Shown piece after piece: positions 1 through 8,617 of a stretch of 64,000 nucleotides of DNA. The DNA is taken from NCBI RefSeq assembly GCF_016863515.1, contig NZ_BOPA01000018.1, positions 204,842-268,841 of the forward strand, read 5' to 3'. A program made the position numbers and the translations under genes. The notes under the pieces are model-generated. The model had not been told where the DNA came from and ran no database searches. It saw only the letters and a list, made by a program, of their open reading frames with translations. Source of the stretch: Micromonospora gifhornensis. GTDB taxonomy: Bacteria > Actinomycetota > Actinomycetes > Mycobacteriales > Micromonosporaceae. Numbering within the stretch: the stretch's first letter is position 1; every line of letters starts with the position of its first letter.

Positions 1-930
1 GAAGTCGTCCCACACCCCCGGCGCGTCGTCGCGGAACGGGATGCGGGCCCGCTGCGTCTCGGCGTAGCCCAGCGCCCGCAGGCCCTCCTCGATGCCGAGG
101 GCGTTCGGCAGGGCGTGCTTGATGAACAGGTCGTACTCGTTGTTGACGTTGTGCGGCGGAGTGCTCGGGTGCAGCAGCGTCGGGTTGACGTAGCCGTGCA
201 GGTCGAGCGTGATGATCGGCTTGGTGTCGATGATCAGCTCGCGGATCAGGTTCGTCTCCGGCTGCGAGACGATGGTCAGATCCCGGTTGAGGTCGTAGCC
301 GTTGCCGTTGGCCCGGGTGCCGGCGATCCGGCCGTCCGGGTTGGCCGTCACGTTGAAGATCAGCCGGTTGCGTTCCAGCAGCCGGGTCACCTCGGGATCA
401 CGGCTGGTGGCGAACTCCTCGATGACCCGCAGCGCCGCGTCGGTGCCCTCCCACTCGTTGCCGTGGATGTTGGCGTTGACGAACAACGGCGTCTTGTACC
501 CGGCCAGCAGCTTGCGGTCGGTGCGGGCCCGGACCGGGTCCTCCTCGATGAGGCGCTTCCACTCCTCCTGCTGGCGGGCCTGCTGCCGCGACTCCGGGGC
601 GGTGACGACGACCGCGTACAGGTCGTAGCCGCCGCTGGAGGTGCCGGCCACCCGGGCGGAGACCCGGTTGCTGGCGGCCTGCAACGCGTTCAGCTTCGGC
701 GCGATCTCGTGGTAGGGGATGACGCCGATCGGGATGGAGGCGTCGGCGGGGTTGGCCGGCCAGACCGGAAGCACGTTCTGCCGGGGGTAACCGGTGATCT
801 GGTGGATGCCGGGCGACGACGGGGGTACCGCCGGCAACGCCGAGGCGTTTGCCGGCGCGACCCAGGCCGCCGTACCCAGCAGGGCGAGGGTGAGCCCGGC
901 GGTGGCCAGGCGTACGGACATGGTGTGCAC
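1..930 (-). CDS. Secreted M14-family zinc carboxypeptidase (3' end cut by window edge)
   Basis: The 310 visible codons encode the N-terminal part of a zinc carboxypeptidase that would remove C-terminal residues from peptides outside the cell. A signal peptide (about residues 1-30, ending in an Ala-rich stretch) is followed by the M14 fold. The HGNE motif gives the first zinc His and Glu, NPDGR and LNRDL follow, and LDLHGYVNP probably supplies the third zinc ligand region. The catalytic Glu lies beyond the window edge. I chose GTG at 930 because AGGAG sits about 11 bases upstream; ATG at 921 is in frame but too far from it. The family call is firm; substrate preference cannot be read. Confidence 0.88.
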   Translation of the reverse strand, partial: MHTMSVRLATAGLTLALLGTAAWVAPANASALPAVPPSSPGIHQITGYPRQNVLPVWPANPADASIPIGVIPYHEIAPKLNALQAASNRVSARVAGTSSGGYDLYAVVVTAPESRQQARQQEEWKRLIEEDPVRARTDRKLLAGYKTPLFVNANIHGNEWEGTDAALRVIEEFATSRDPEVTRLLERNRLIFNVTANPDGRIAGTRANGNGYDLNRDLTIVSQPETNLIRELIIDTKPIITLDLHGYVNPTLLHPSTPPHNVNNEYDLFIKHALPNALGIEEGLRALGYAETQRARIPFRDDAPGVWDDF

Positions 931-1131
931 GATGGACAGCTCTCCTGTCGGATGAAGCGAATGCCGTATACGGGCGTGCCGGTAGGGCCGGAGACCTACG
1001 GCAGGGGATCGCCCGTGCGGGCAGGAAGGGGGATGACCCGGCGTCAGCGGCAGGGTCGACAGGCAGCGCTGGCGACGCGCAGGAGGTCGATGTGACCTCG
1101 CTTCGTCAGAAAGGCGCTTCGCATGACATTG

Positions 1132-1160
1132 ATCTTCGTGCAGACACATCGGAGTGTCAA
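1132..1160 (-). promoter_or_regulatory. Candidate promoter for the M14 carboxypeptidase gene
   Basis: On the minus strand a perfect TTGACA (1155-1160) is followed 17 bases later by GAAGAT, a weak -10 match. It would give a leader of roughly 200 bases before GTG 930. The -35 is convincing but the -10 is not, so this is tentative. Nothing else is evident in 931-1177. Confidence 0.3.
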
Positions 1161-1177
1161 GGGTCATGAGCTGGCGG

Positions 1178-1537
1178 TTACCGCGGGGTCGATCGCTCCA
1201 GAGTGGACTTCAGTGCGGCGAGCTTGTCCACCGCCGCGCTGGCGTACGCGCCGATCCACCGGTCGTGGATGCGTTTGATCGGCAGCGGGTCGAGGTGGTT
1301 CCACCGCTCGCGCCCCTTGCGGTGGGCGATGACCAGCCCGGCGGCCTCCAGCACCCGCAGGTGTTGCAGCACCGTGGTCCGGTCCAGGGGCGCCAGCCGT
1401 TCGCACAGGTCGCCGGTGGTGCGGGCCTGGTCCTTGAGCAGGTCCAGGAGGCGCCGACGGGTCGGTGAGGCGAGCGCCTTGAACACCTCGTCCAGATCCT
1501 GGTCCGGGTTGTCGGGCTCGGCGCGACCGTCTGACAT
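1178..1537 (-). CDS. ArsR-family winged-helix repressor
   Basis: A 119-residue ArsR/SmtB-type DNA-binding protein. The core runs from VFKALASPTRRRLLDLL through the recognition helix RTTVLQHLRVLEAAGLV to a beta wing containing HRKGRERWNHL. No metal-binding Cys pair is visible, so this is a non-metal ArsR of the type usually paired with SRPBCC/AHSA1 genes. It is divergent from such a gene (1576-2034). ATG 1537 falls inside one arm of a perfect palindrome and has no Shine-Dalgarno, suggesting a leaderless message and autorepression. An in-frame ATG at 1555 would add six residues encoded by the palindrome and is less likely. Confidence 0.85.
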   Translation of the reverse strand: MSDGRAEPDNPDQDLDEVFKALASPTRRRLLDLLKDQARTTGDLCERLAPLDRTTVLQHLRVLEAAGLVIAHRKGRERWNHLDPLPIKRIHDRWIGAYASAAVDKLAALKSTLERSTPR

Positions 1538-1559
1538 GTTATAAAAATACAACATGTCA
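1532..1559. promoter_or_regulatory. Perfect inverted-repeat operator shared by the ArsR and SRPBCC genes
   Basis: TGACATGTT (1532-1540) and AACATGTCA (1551-1559) are perfect 9-bp inverted repeats separated by the AT-rich 10-mer ATAAAAATAC. The AT-rich core can serve as a -10 element in both directions (TATAAA at 1540-1545 on the plus strand). Bound repressor would therefore cover both promoters and the ArsR start codon. That the ArsR protein binds here is inference from position and symmetry. Confidence 0.75.
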
Positions 1560-1575
1560 GCGTGAGGAGATCAGC

Positions 1576-2034
1576 ATGGACCTGCGGTTCAAGATCGCCG
1601 GCCGGATCAGCCGTCCGGTGCATGAGGTGTTCGAGGCCGTCGTCGACCCGGAGCAGCTCTCCCGCTACTTCACCACCGGGGGAGCCAAGGGACGCCTGGC
1701 CGCCGGCGCCACCGTCAGCTGGGACTTCGCCGACTTCCCCGGAGCCTTCCCGGTCGAGGTCGTCGAGGTGCAGCAGGACCGACGGATCGTGCTGCGCTGG
1801 GCGGCCGACGACGGTGAGGAATCGACCGGGGCCTACCAGACGACCGTCACCATGGAGTTCGAGCCGCTGGGGGAGGACCGCACCCTGGTCACCATCGCCG
1901 AGGAGGGGTGGCGCCCCACCCCGCAGGGGCAGCGGGCGTCGTACGGCAACTGCGAGGGGTGGACGAACATGCTCTGCTGCCTCAAGGCGTGGCTGGAGCA
2001 CGGCATCGAGCTGCGGACCGGCTTCTACGCCTGA
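1576..2034 (+). CDS. SRPBCC/AHSA1-type ligand-binding domain protein
   Basis: A 152-residue START-like protein of the AHSA1 (activator of Hsp90 ATPase homologue 1) group. These are small helix-grip folds that bind hydrophobic ligands. The N-terminus (KIAGRISRPVHEVFEAV) and the C-terminal helix with GWTNMLCCLKAWLEHG are typical. GAGGAG precedes ATG 1576 at good spacing. It forms a divergent pair with the ArsR gene at 1178-1537, a very common actinobacterial arrangement in which ArsR is thought to control the SRPBCC gene. The ligand is unknown. Confidence 0.85.
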   Translation: MDLRFKIAGRISRPVHEVFEAVVDPEQLSRYFTTGGAKGRLAAGATVSWDFADFPGAFPVEVVEVQQDRRIVLRWAADDGEESTGAYQTTVTMEFEPLGEDRTLVTIAEEGWRPTPQGQRASYGNCEGWTNMLCCLKAWLEHGIELRTGFYA

Positions 2035-2044
2035 CCGATGCCGA

Positions 2045-2079
2045 CCGGGGAGCGTTCCGTGGCTCGGAACGCTCCCCGG
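2045..2079. terminator. Strong bidirectional hairpin between convergent genes
   Basis: A perfect 15-bp stem (2045-2059 with 2065-2079, arm CCGGGGAGCGTTCCG) closes a 5-base loop. It lies between the SRPBCC gene (ends 2034) and the minus-strand M36 protease (ends 2094). There is no U-tract, as is usual in high-GC actinobacteria. Confidence 0.8.
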
Positions 2080-2093
2080 CTCTCGGTCAGGGG

Positions 2094-4919
2094 TTACCCG
2101 ACGAACTTGAAGTAGGTGCGGTACTGGAACCCGTTGTCGAGGGTCAGCACGAACTCTCGGCAGGTGCCGGCCCAGGCGGGGTCGGTCTTCCAGACGTAGT
2201 TGTACCGACCGTTCGCGTTGGCGGACATCTGGGAGTTGCCCGGGTTGACCGCCTTGACCGGGGTCGGTCGGGGCGTGACGGGCCCGTCCGGGTTGACGGT
2301 CTGCAGGGTGTCGCAGTCCACCAGCCGCGAGTACGGGGAGTTGCTGGCCAGGATGTCCAGGCCCCGGTTGCTGGCGAGCTGGAACTGCATCGGCGCAGCC
2401 GATCCGGCGGTGACGGTGTTCATCGCCGTACGACCGATGAAGTCACCCCGGCAGGACGGGTGGGTGTCGAACGCCTCGCTGTTGTCGTCGCGGTTCGTGG
2501 TGCCCTGCACCGCGCTGTAGCCCAGCCCCCGGCGGGCGAAGGACGCCCACAGGGTGCAGGAGTTCTCGCCACCGGTGAGGGCGGCGTCCGCGGCGATGAT
2601 GGCGTTGCGGCCGGTGACGAAGCCGGGGCCGCAGCCCTGCATCTTCAACCCGTCCATCACCAGTTGCAGAGCGAGGTTGTTACCGCCGGTGTTCCACGGG
2701 TCGTAGACGTTCGGGTTGAACCCGTGCCGGTCGATCAGGTCCCAGGTCATGTCCCACAGCACGGCGGCCCAGCCGTGACCGATGCCGTGCGGCGCGGCCA
2801 GGGAGGTGCCGTCCAGCCAGCCACCGGTCTTGATGCTGTCGTAGGTGAACGGCTGGATGTCCATGTTCCGCGAGTACGGACGCGGCCGGAAACCGTCACC
2901 GGTGCGGCTGTCCTGGAACAGCGCGTACTGGCCGTAGCCACGCGGGCCCTCGGGGTTGTCGAGGGAGGGGTTGATCAGCGAGACGATCGCGAGGAAGTCG
3001 CTCCAGCCCTCGCCCATCTGCTCGTTACCGGTCAGGCAGTTGACCGTCGGGCCACCGGTGAGCCGCAGCGAGACCCCGTGACCGTACTCATGGAAGATCG
3101 TCTCCGCGCGGAACGAGGCGTCCCGCATGGCCGGGCGGTCCAGGTTGCGGTGCACCTTCGCGGCGGACGGCAGGGCGGCCTTGATGGCGTTGCCGTCGGC
3201 CTGGCTCACCATCACCGCGGGAATGGTGACCGCCGGGTTCATCGACCCGTTCATCACCACCGGGGCGCCAGCCACGTTGTTGACCACCACCACGGCGGTC
3301 GCGCCGGCCTGCTCGGCGTTGCTGACCTGGGTGTGGTAGTTGCAGCTGCTGCTGCGGTCGAGCACGGCGATCGCGCCGGCCGGCAGGCTGTACGCGGTGC
3401 AGCCGTCGCCGGTGTTGCCGACCCCGTCGTCGACGAGCGCCAGGGCACCGGCGAAGCCGTCCCGAGTGGGGGCGGGGGTGAACCGGGCGTACTCCGCCTG
3501 GTAGGTCGCCGCGCCGGCACCCGAACCGACAGTCACCGCGTTGGGCAGGCCGAACTGGTTGCCCGGCCAGAGGAACATCTGCATCCGGGGCCGGCCGCCG
3601 TCCATGGCCGGGGTAGAGAAGTTGGCGTTGTTCTGGCCGGAGCCGTCGTGCGCCTCGCACATCACGTCGTCGCCGCCGACGCCGCCACGACCGTAGTTGT
3701 TGACCTGGAAGTTGCCGGACGGCTCGTCGAAGCCGTAGCCGTAGGTGAGGTCGTGCACGACGTTGCACCAGTAGAACTGGTTGACCACCGCAGCGTCACG
3801 GTAGGTCTGCGGGTGCTCGTCGAGGTCGGCGGGGAAGTCGAAGGTCAGGCCGGGTCCGCCGTCGGGGGAGCTGCCCGGGTCGACCTGGTTGTTGGCGTCC
3901 CGGTCGGTGTAGGCGTGGGCGTTGTTGCCCCGCGTGATGGTGTATTCGGGACCCGGGACCCCGTCGGTGTCGTGCCAGCCGTACGGCGAGGCGGTGCCCT
4001 CGGCCGGGTTGGTCACCAGGTTGCGCGGTCCCTCGTTGGCGTCGTTCTTCGGGAACTCGAAGACCCGGTAGCTGGACCCGTCGACGACCTGGTTACGGGG
4101 CAGGACGGTCGGGATCTCGATGTCTGCGGCGGTGATGGCCGCGGCCGTCCGCTGCTCCGGTCGGCCCAGGGTGGCGGCCAGGTCCTTGGGGTGGTCGTGG
4201 GTGGTCCAGTCGTCGCTGTCGAGCAGGTCGCCGGTTTCGGCGTCGACCGTGACGTTCCACAGGTGCGGGTCCGACGAGTCGTCGATGACCAGTTGCCAGG
4301 CCAGCCGCAGCCCGTCCTCGGTCGGCTGCCAACCCAGCTTCGCCGGGATCGGCTGGTCGGAGATGCCGCTACCGGAGATCATGGTGCGCTGGGCGGCGCC
4401 ACCGGCTCGGCTCATCACCCGTGGGCTCTTCGGTTCGGCCAGGTCAAGGGCGTCGGCGGCCGCCTCCACCGCCTCGAGGGCGTCCAGCGACGCAACGCCT
4501 GCGGCGTTCTCCCGCAGGTCGGCCACCAGGCTGTCACCGACGAAGACGACGCTGCCGTCCCTGGCGAGGTTGACGGTGGCGGTGGCTCCGAACACCTCCA
4601 GGTTCTGGTACCGCTGGGCGAGGTTCACGTGCGTGACGCCGTTGTGCCGGCTGGTGTACTTCGACGCGACCGCGAGGTCGCTGAGATCGGCCGCGCCGAC
4701 ACCGTGCTGGGCCGGGTTCGCCCGCAGGTAGTTGACGGCGACGGTCTCCGGGGCGCCCTCGTTCGGGCCGGTGAGGAAGATCGGGTTCGAGGTACCCGCG
4801 TCCTCCTCGGGCGCCGCCGAGGCGGGCGCGGACACCGATGTCAGGGACACGACGAGGGTGGTGGACAACACCAAAGCGGCGTTGCGTCGACCACGAGATC
4901 TCCGGGGGGATGAGGACAC
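2094..4919 (-). CDS. Secreted M36 (fungalysin-like) metalloprotease with PA domain, copy 1
   Basis: A 941-residue secreted protease. Start GTG 4919 follows AAGGAG by about 7 bases and gives a twin-Arg-containing basic N-terminus (SSSPRRSRGRRNAAL) and a signal sequence ending near ASA. A fungalysin/thermolysin-type propeptide (to about residue 260) precedes the catalytic domain. HEYGHG (from His610) supplies two zinc ligands and the catalytic Glu, and GEGWSD the third ligand. A protease-associated (PA) domain is inserted before the active site, and a repeat-rich C-terminal domain ends in YFKFVG. It is followed upstream by a close paralogue (5074-7890), so the two form a tandem duplication. Role: extracellular protein degradation. 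Confidence 0.92.
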   Translation of the reverse strand: MSSSPRRSRGRRNAALVLSTTLVVSLTSVSAPASAAPEEDAGTSNPIFLTGPNEGAPETVAVNYLRANPAQHGVGAADLSDLAVASKYTSRHNGVTHVNLAQRYQNLEVFGATATVNLARDGSVVFVGDSLVADLRENAAGVASLDALEAVEAAADALDLAEPKSPRVMSRAGGAAQRTMISGSGISDQPIPAKLGWQPTEDGLRLAWQLVIDDSSDPHLWNVTVDAETGDLLDSDDWTTHDHPKDLAATLGRPEQRTAAAITAADIEIPTVLPRNQVVDGSSYRVFEFPKNDANEGPRNLVTNPAEGTASPYGWHDTDGVPGPEYTITRGNNAHAYTDRDANNQVDPGSSPDGGPGLTFDFPADLDEHPQTYRDAAVVNQFYWCNVVHDLTYGYGFDEPSGNFQVNNYGRGGVGGDDVMCEAHDGSGQNNANFSTPAMDGGRPRMQMFLWPGNQFGLPNAVTVGSGAGAATYQAEYARFTPAPTRDGFAGALALVDDGVGNTGDGCTAYSLPAGAIAVLDRSSSCNYHTQVSNAEQAGATAVVVVNNVAGAPVVMNGSMNPAVTIPAVMVSQADGNAIKAALPSAAKVHRNLDRPAMRDASFRAETIFHEYGHGVSLRLTGGPTVNCLTGNEQMGEGWSDFLAIVSLINPSLDNPEGPRGYGQYALFQDSRTGDGFRPRPYSRNMDIQPFTYDSIKTGGWLDGTSLAAPHGIGHGWAAVLWDMTWDLIDRHGFNPNVYDPWNTGGNNLALQLVMDGLKMQGCGPGFVTGRNAIIAADAALTGGENSCTLWASFARRGLGYSAVQGTTNRDDNSEAFDTHPSCRGDFIGRTAMNTVTAGSAAPMQFQLASNRGLDILASNSPYSRLVDCDTLQTVNPDGPVTPRPTPVKAVNPGNSQMSANANGRYNYVWKTDPAWAGTCREFVLTLDNGFQYRTYFKFVG

Positions 4920-5008
4920 CAAAGGCTCCTTCGCTGTACGGGATACGACGGCTTGTCGCCGCGATCCACCGCGGCCGTGGTCAGCCACGGTGTCAGGGGC
5001 TGTACGCA

Positions 5009-5047
5009 CCGGAGGGAGCGTTCCGTCGTGCGGGACGCTCCCTCCGG
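5009..5047. terminator. Hairpin downstream of the second M36 gene
   Basis: A 17-bp stem with one non-canonical pair (5009-5025 with 5031-5047, arm beginning CCGGAGGGAGCGT) and a 5-base loop lies just after the minus-strand gene ending at 5074 and before the upstream region of the copy-1 gene. Its core GGGAGCGTTCCG resembles the hairpin at 2045-2079, as expected if the terminator was duplicated with the gene. Confidence 0.65.
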
Positions 5048-5073
5048 CTCTACCTCCGATCAGCTGTCAGAGA

Positions 5074-7890
5074 TCAGCCGATGAACTTGAAGTAGGTGCG
5101 GTACTGGAATCCGTTGTCGAGGGTGAGTACGAACTCTCGGCAGGTGCCGGCCCAGGCGGGGTCGGTCTTCCAGACGTAGTTGTACCGACCCTTGGCGTTG
5201 ACGGACATCTTCGAGTTGCCGGGGTTGACCGCCTTGACGGGGGTCGGTCGCGGCGTGATCGGCCCGTCGGGGTTGACGGTCTGGAGGGTGTCGCAGTCCA
5301 CCAGACGCGAGTACGGGGAGTTGCTGGCCAGGATGTCCAGGCCCCGGTTGCTGGCGAGCTGGAACTGCATCGGCGCAGCGTCGCCGGCGTCCAGGGTGTT
5401 CATCCCCGTACGGTTGAGGAAGTCACCGCGGCAGGACGGGTGGGTGTCGAACGCCTCGGTGTTGTCGTCGCGGTTGGTGGTGCCCTGCACGGCGCTGTAG
5501 CCGAGGCCCCGGCGGGCGAAGGACGCCCACAGGGTGCAGGAGTTCTCGCCACCGGTCAGGGCGGCGTCCGCGGCGATGATGCCGTTGCGGCCGGCGACCA
5601 GGCCGGGGCCGCAACCCTGCATCTTGAGTCCGTCCATGACCAGCTGCAGCGACAGGTTGTTACCGCCGGTGTTCCACGCGTCGTAGACGTTCGGGTTGAA
5701 CCCGTGCCGGTCGATCAGGTCCCAGGTCATGTCCCACAGCACCGAGGCCCAGCCGTGACCGATGCCGTGCGGCGCGGCCAGCGAAGCACCGTTGAGCCAG
5801 CCACCGGTCTTGATGCTGTCGTAGGTGAACGGCTGGATGTCCATGTTCCGCGAGTACGGACGCGGCCGGATGCCGGCACCGCTGCGGTCCTCCTGGAAGA
5901 GGGCGTACGGACCCATGCCACGCACCCCGTCGGCGGTGTCGAGCGCCGGGTCGAGCAGCATGGTGACCGCGAAGTAGTCGCTCCAGCCCTCACCCATCTG
6001 CTCGTTGCCGCTGAGGCAGTTGACGCCCGGGCCACCGGTCAGGCGGTTGGAGATGCCGTGACCGTACTCGTGGATGATGATGCCGGCGTCGAAGTCACCG
6101 TCGCGGATGCCCGGGTGGCTGGGGTGCTTGCGGACCGAGCCGGTGACGTCACCGGCGGCGATGGCGGCCTTGATGGCGTTGCCGTCGGCCTGGCTCACGG
6201 CGACCGCCGGGATGGCGACCGGCGCGGTGGTCATGGCACCGGTCAGCACCGGCGCGGCGCTGGTGGCGTTGTGCGCCACCACCACGGCCTTGGCGCCGAG
6301 CGACTGGGCCACCTGGGTACGCAGCAGGTACGTGCAGGCCGCGGTGCCGCCGTCGACGACCGCGATCCAGTTGCCGCCCGGCAGCGTCGCCGGGTAGGCC
6401 GCCGTGTTGCAGCCGGTACCGGCGTAGACGAAGCGGTGCCCCGGCAGCCCGGCGACCGAGGGCGCCGGGCTGAACCGCGACCAGGTCGCGTCGAAGGAGC
6501 CCACGCCGTCCACGACGACCTGGTTCTGGGCACCGAACTGGTTGCCCGGCCACAGGAACATCTGCATGCGCGGCGCGCCACCGTCGGCGGCCGGGGTGGA
6601 GAAGTTGGCGTTGTTCGTGCCGTTACCGTCAGCGGCCTCGGCCCGGACGTAGTCGCCGCCCACGCCGCCACGGCCGTAGTTGTTCATCTGGAAGTTGCCC
6701 GACGCCTCGTCGAACCCGTAACGGTAGGTGACGTCGTGGATGATGTTGTTCCAGTAGAACAGGTTCGCCGTCGCCGCGTCCCGGTAGCTCTGCGCGTGCT
6801 CGTTCAGGTCGACCGGGTTGTCGAAGGTCAGGCTCGGCCCGCCGTCCGGGCTGCTGCCGAAGTCGGGGGCGTTGTTGCTGTCGGTGTCCTGGTACGCGTG
6901 GACGTTGTTGCCCTGGGTGGTGGTGAACTCCGCGCCCGGCGCCCCGTTGGTGTCGTGCCAGCCGTACGGCGAGGCGACCCGGTCGGCCGGGTTGGTCACC
7001 ACGGTGCGGGGGCCGTCGTTCGGGCTCTCGGCCGGTCCGGCGTACACGTTGTAGCTGGAACCGTCCTGCACCGGCTCGTGGGTGTGGAAGCCCGCGGTGT
7101 TCAGGGTCGTGGCCCGCCCGGGCGCCAGGGCGTCCAGGTTGTTGGCGACCTCGTGGGCCTCGTGCTGGGTCGTCCAGTCGTCGACGTCGAGCAGCTCACC
7201 GGTCTCCGCGTCGATGGTGGCGTTCCACAGGTGGGAGTCCGAGGAGTCGTCGATGACCAGCTGCCAGGCCAGGCGCAGCCCGTCCTCGGTCGGCTGCCAA
7301 CCCAGCTTCGCCGGGATCGGCTCGTCGGAGATGCCGCTCTCCGACACCACGGTCTTCTGCGCCGCGCCACCGGCCCGGCTGAGGACCTTGGGGCTCTTCG
7401 GCGCGGCCAGGTCCAGAGCGTCGGCGGCGGCCTCGACCGCGTCGACGGCGTTGAGGTCCGCCGTGCCGGAGGTGCCCTTGGCCAGGTCCGTGACCAGGGT
7501 TTCGCCGACCAGGATGACGCTGCCGTCCTTGGCGATGTTCACCGTGGCGACCGCGCCGAACACCTCCAGGTTCTGGTGGCGCTGAGCCAGGTTGACGTGG
7601 GTGACGCCGTTGTGCCGGCTGGTGTAGCTGGACAGGATGCTCAGGTCGCTGAGATCCGCGGCGTTCACCCCGTGCGCGGCGGCATTGCCGCGCAGGTAGC
7701 GAATGGCGATGTCCTCGGCGGCACCGGCGTTCGGGCCGGTCAGGAAGAGCGGGTTCGACCGGGCCGGGGCCTCCTCGGGCGCGGCCGAGGCGGGGTTGGC
7801 GGCGAGTGTGGTCAGTGACGCGACGAGGGTGGTGGTGAGGACCACCCCTGCGGCGCGTCTGCCACGAGATCGTCGGGGCTGTAGGGGCAC
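5074..7890 (-). CDS. Secreted M36 (fungalysin-like) metalloprotease with PA domain, copy 2
   Basis: A 938-residue paralogue of the neighbouring gene with the same layout: basic N-terminus, signal peptide ending near ASA, propeptide, catalytic domain with HEYGHG from His607 and GEGWSD, an inserted PA domain, and a C-terminal domain ending in YFKFIG. GTG 7890 is chosen because AAAGGAG sits five to six bases upstream; the in-frame ATG at 8070 has no support and would precede the signal peptide with a polar tract. Divergence from copy 1 is greatest in the PA insert and the propeptide/catalytic boundary, while long stretches of the catalytic and C-terminal parts are almost identical at DNA level. 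Confidence 0.92.
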   Translation of the reverse strand: MPLQPRRSRGRRAAGVVLTTTLVASLTTLAANPASAAPEEAPARSNPLFLTGPNAGAAEDIAIRYLRGNAAAHGVNAADLSDLSILSSYTSRHNGVTHVNLAQRHQNLEVFGAVATVNIAKDGSVILVGETLVTDLAKGTSGTADLNAVDAVEAAADALDLAAPKSPKVLSRAGGAAQKTVVSESGISDEPIPAKLGWQPTEDGLRLAWQLVIDDSSDSHLWNATIDAETGELLDVDDWTTQHEAHEVANNLDALAPGRATTLNTAGFHTHEPVQDGSSYNVYAGPAESPNDGPRTVVTNPADRVASPYGWHDTNGAPGAEFTTTQGNNVHAYQDTDSNNAPDFGSSPDGGPSLTFDNPVDLNEHAQSYRDAATANLFYWNNIIHDVTYRYGFDEASGNFQMNNYGRGGVGGDYVRAEAADGNGTNNANFSTPAADGGAPRMQMFLWPGNQFGAQNQVVVDGVGSFDATWSRFSPAPSVAGLPGHRFVYAGTGCNTAAYPATLPGGNWIAVVDGGTAACTYLLRTQVAQSLGAKAVVVAHNATSAAPVLTGAMTTAPVAIPAVAVSQADGNAIKAAIAAGDVTGSVRKHPSHPGIRDGDFDAGIIIHEYGHGISNRLTGGPGVNCLSGNEQMGEGWSDYFAVTMLLDPALDTADGVRGMGPYALFQEDRSGAGIRPRPYSRNMDIQPFTYDSIKTGGWLNGASLAAPHGIGHGWASVLWDMTWDLIDRHGFNPNVYDAWNTGGNNLSLQLVMDGLKMQGCGPGLVAGRNGIIAADAALTGGENSCTLWASFARRGLGYSAVQGTTNRDDNTEAFDTHPSCRGDFLNRTGMNTLDAGDAAPMQFQLASNRGLDILASNSPYSRLVDCDTLQTVNPDGPITPRPTPVKAVNPGNSKMSVNAKGRYNYVWKTDPAWAGTCREFVLTLDNGFQYRTYFKFIG

Positions 7891-8131
7891 CTTTGCTCCT
7901 TTTGGGGGTTGAAAGGACGGCGCGGGCTCCGATCCACCACCGCCGAGGCGGTCCGTCGCGGCTGTCCGCGACACTCGCCCGGCGATCACTGTGTGTGACC
8001 GAGCCCGTGCGAGGTGAATCGCGTTGACGCTACGGCGCAGCTCACGACCGGTCATCCGACGGTTGACCAAACATTTCGATGATTCGCTTATACAGATGTC
8101 GGTTTACGGTCGTCGATGGCAGGATGAGAGC

Positions 8132-8617
8132 GTGCTCGACGGCCCGACTCCCGAGATCGCTTTCGTGACAACCTTCCTGGTCTCCTCCTCTGTGGATCAG
8201 GTGTTCACTCATCTGAGTGATCCGCACAGCTACATCGGACTGTCACCGTTGATCGTGGCGGTCGACGACGTGCGGATCAGCCGGGACGCCGAGGGGCGCA
8301 CGGTGACCGACTACGTCGCGGTCGAGCGGTTCCGGTTCCTGCGCCTGCTGCGCTGGGACAACCGGATCCGGGTGCGCATGGTCACCACCCGGCCGGGTGC
8401 CCAACTGGTAAGCGACGTGGTCAGTCCCGCCCGGGTGCGACTACGCGCGGTGGTGGACCTGACTGCCGAGGAGACCGGGACGCGGGTGCAGGAGCGGGTC
8501 ACGGCCACCGCCCCGGCGCTGCTGCGGCGCTTCGTGACCGGCCAGGCACGTCAGGTCGCGGCGTACCGGGCGGCCGAGTTGACCCGCCGGATGAACGGTC
8601 AGGCCGAGTCCGCCTGA
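8132..8617 (+). CDS. SRPBCC-family (polyketide cyclase/dehydrase-like) protein
   Basis: A 161-residue START-like fold protein. EIAFVTTFLVSSSVDQVFTHLSDP is the typical first strand and helix, and the long C-terminal helix contains RFVTGQARQVAAYRAAELTRRM. GTG 8132 is preferred (AGGATGAG a few bases upstream); in-frame ATGs at 8024 and 8096 would add a non-conserved tail. Its last 19 bases overlap the convergent DinB gene. The ligand and role cannot be read from sequence. Confidence 0.75.
   Translation: MLDGPTPEIAFVTTFLVSSSVDQVFTHLSDPHSYIGLSPLIVAVDDVRISRDAEGRTVTDYVAVERFRFLRLLRWDNRIRVRMVTTRPGAQLVSDVVSPARVRLRAVVDLTAEETGTRVQERVTATAPALLRRFVTGQARQVAAYRAAELTRRMNGQAESA

Noticed and set aside
1908..4913. 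Plus-strand open frame of about 1000 codons opposite the first M36 gene (and a similar one at 4732-7818)
   Set aside because: Mirror frames of GC-rich coding DNA; Val/Gly/Arg-rich with no recognisable domain, while the minus strand encodes clear metalloproteases with ribosome sites.
2060..5047. Assembly artefact as cause of the tandem M36 copies
   Set aside because: The copies differ substantially in the PA insert and in many scattered codons, so they are distinct genes rather than a duplicated contig end.
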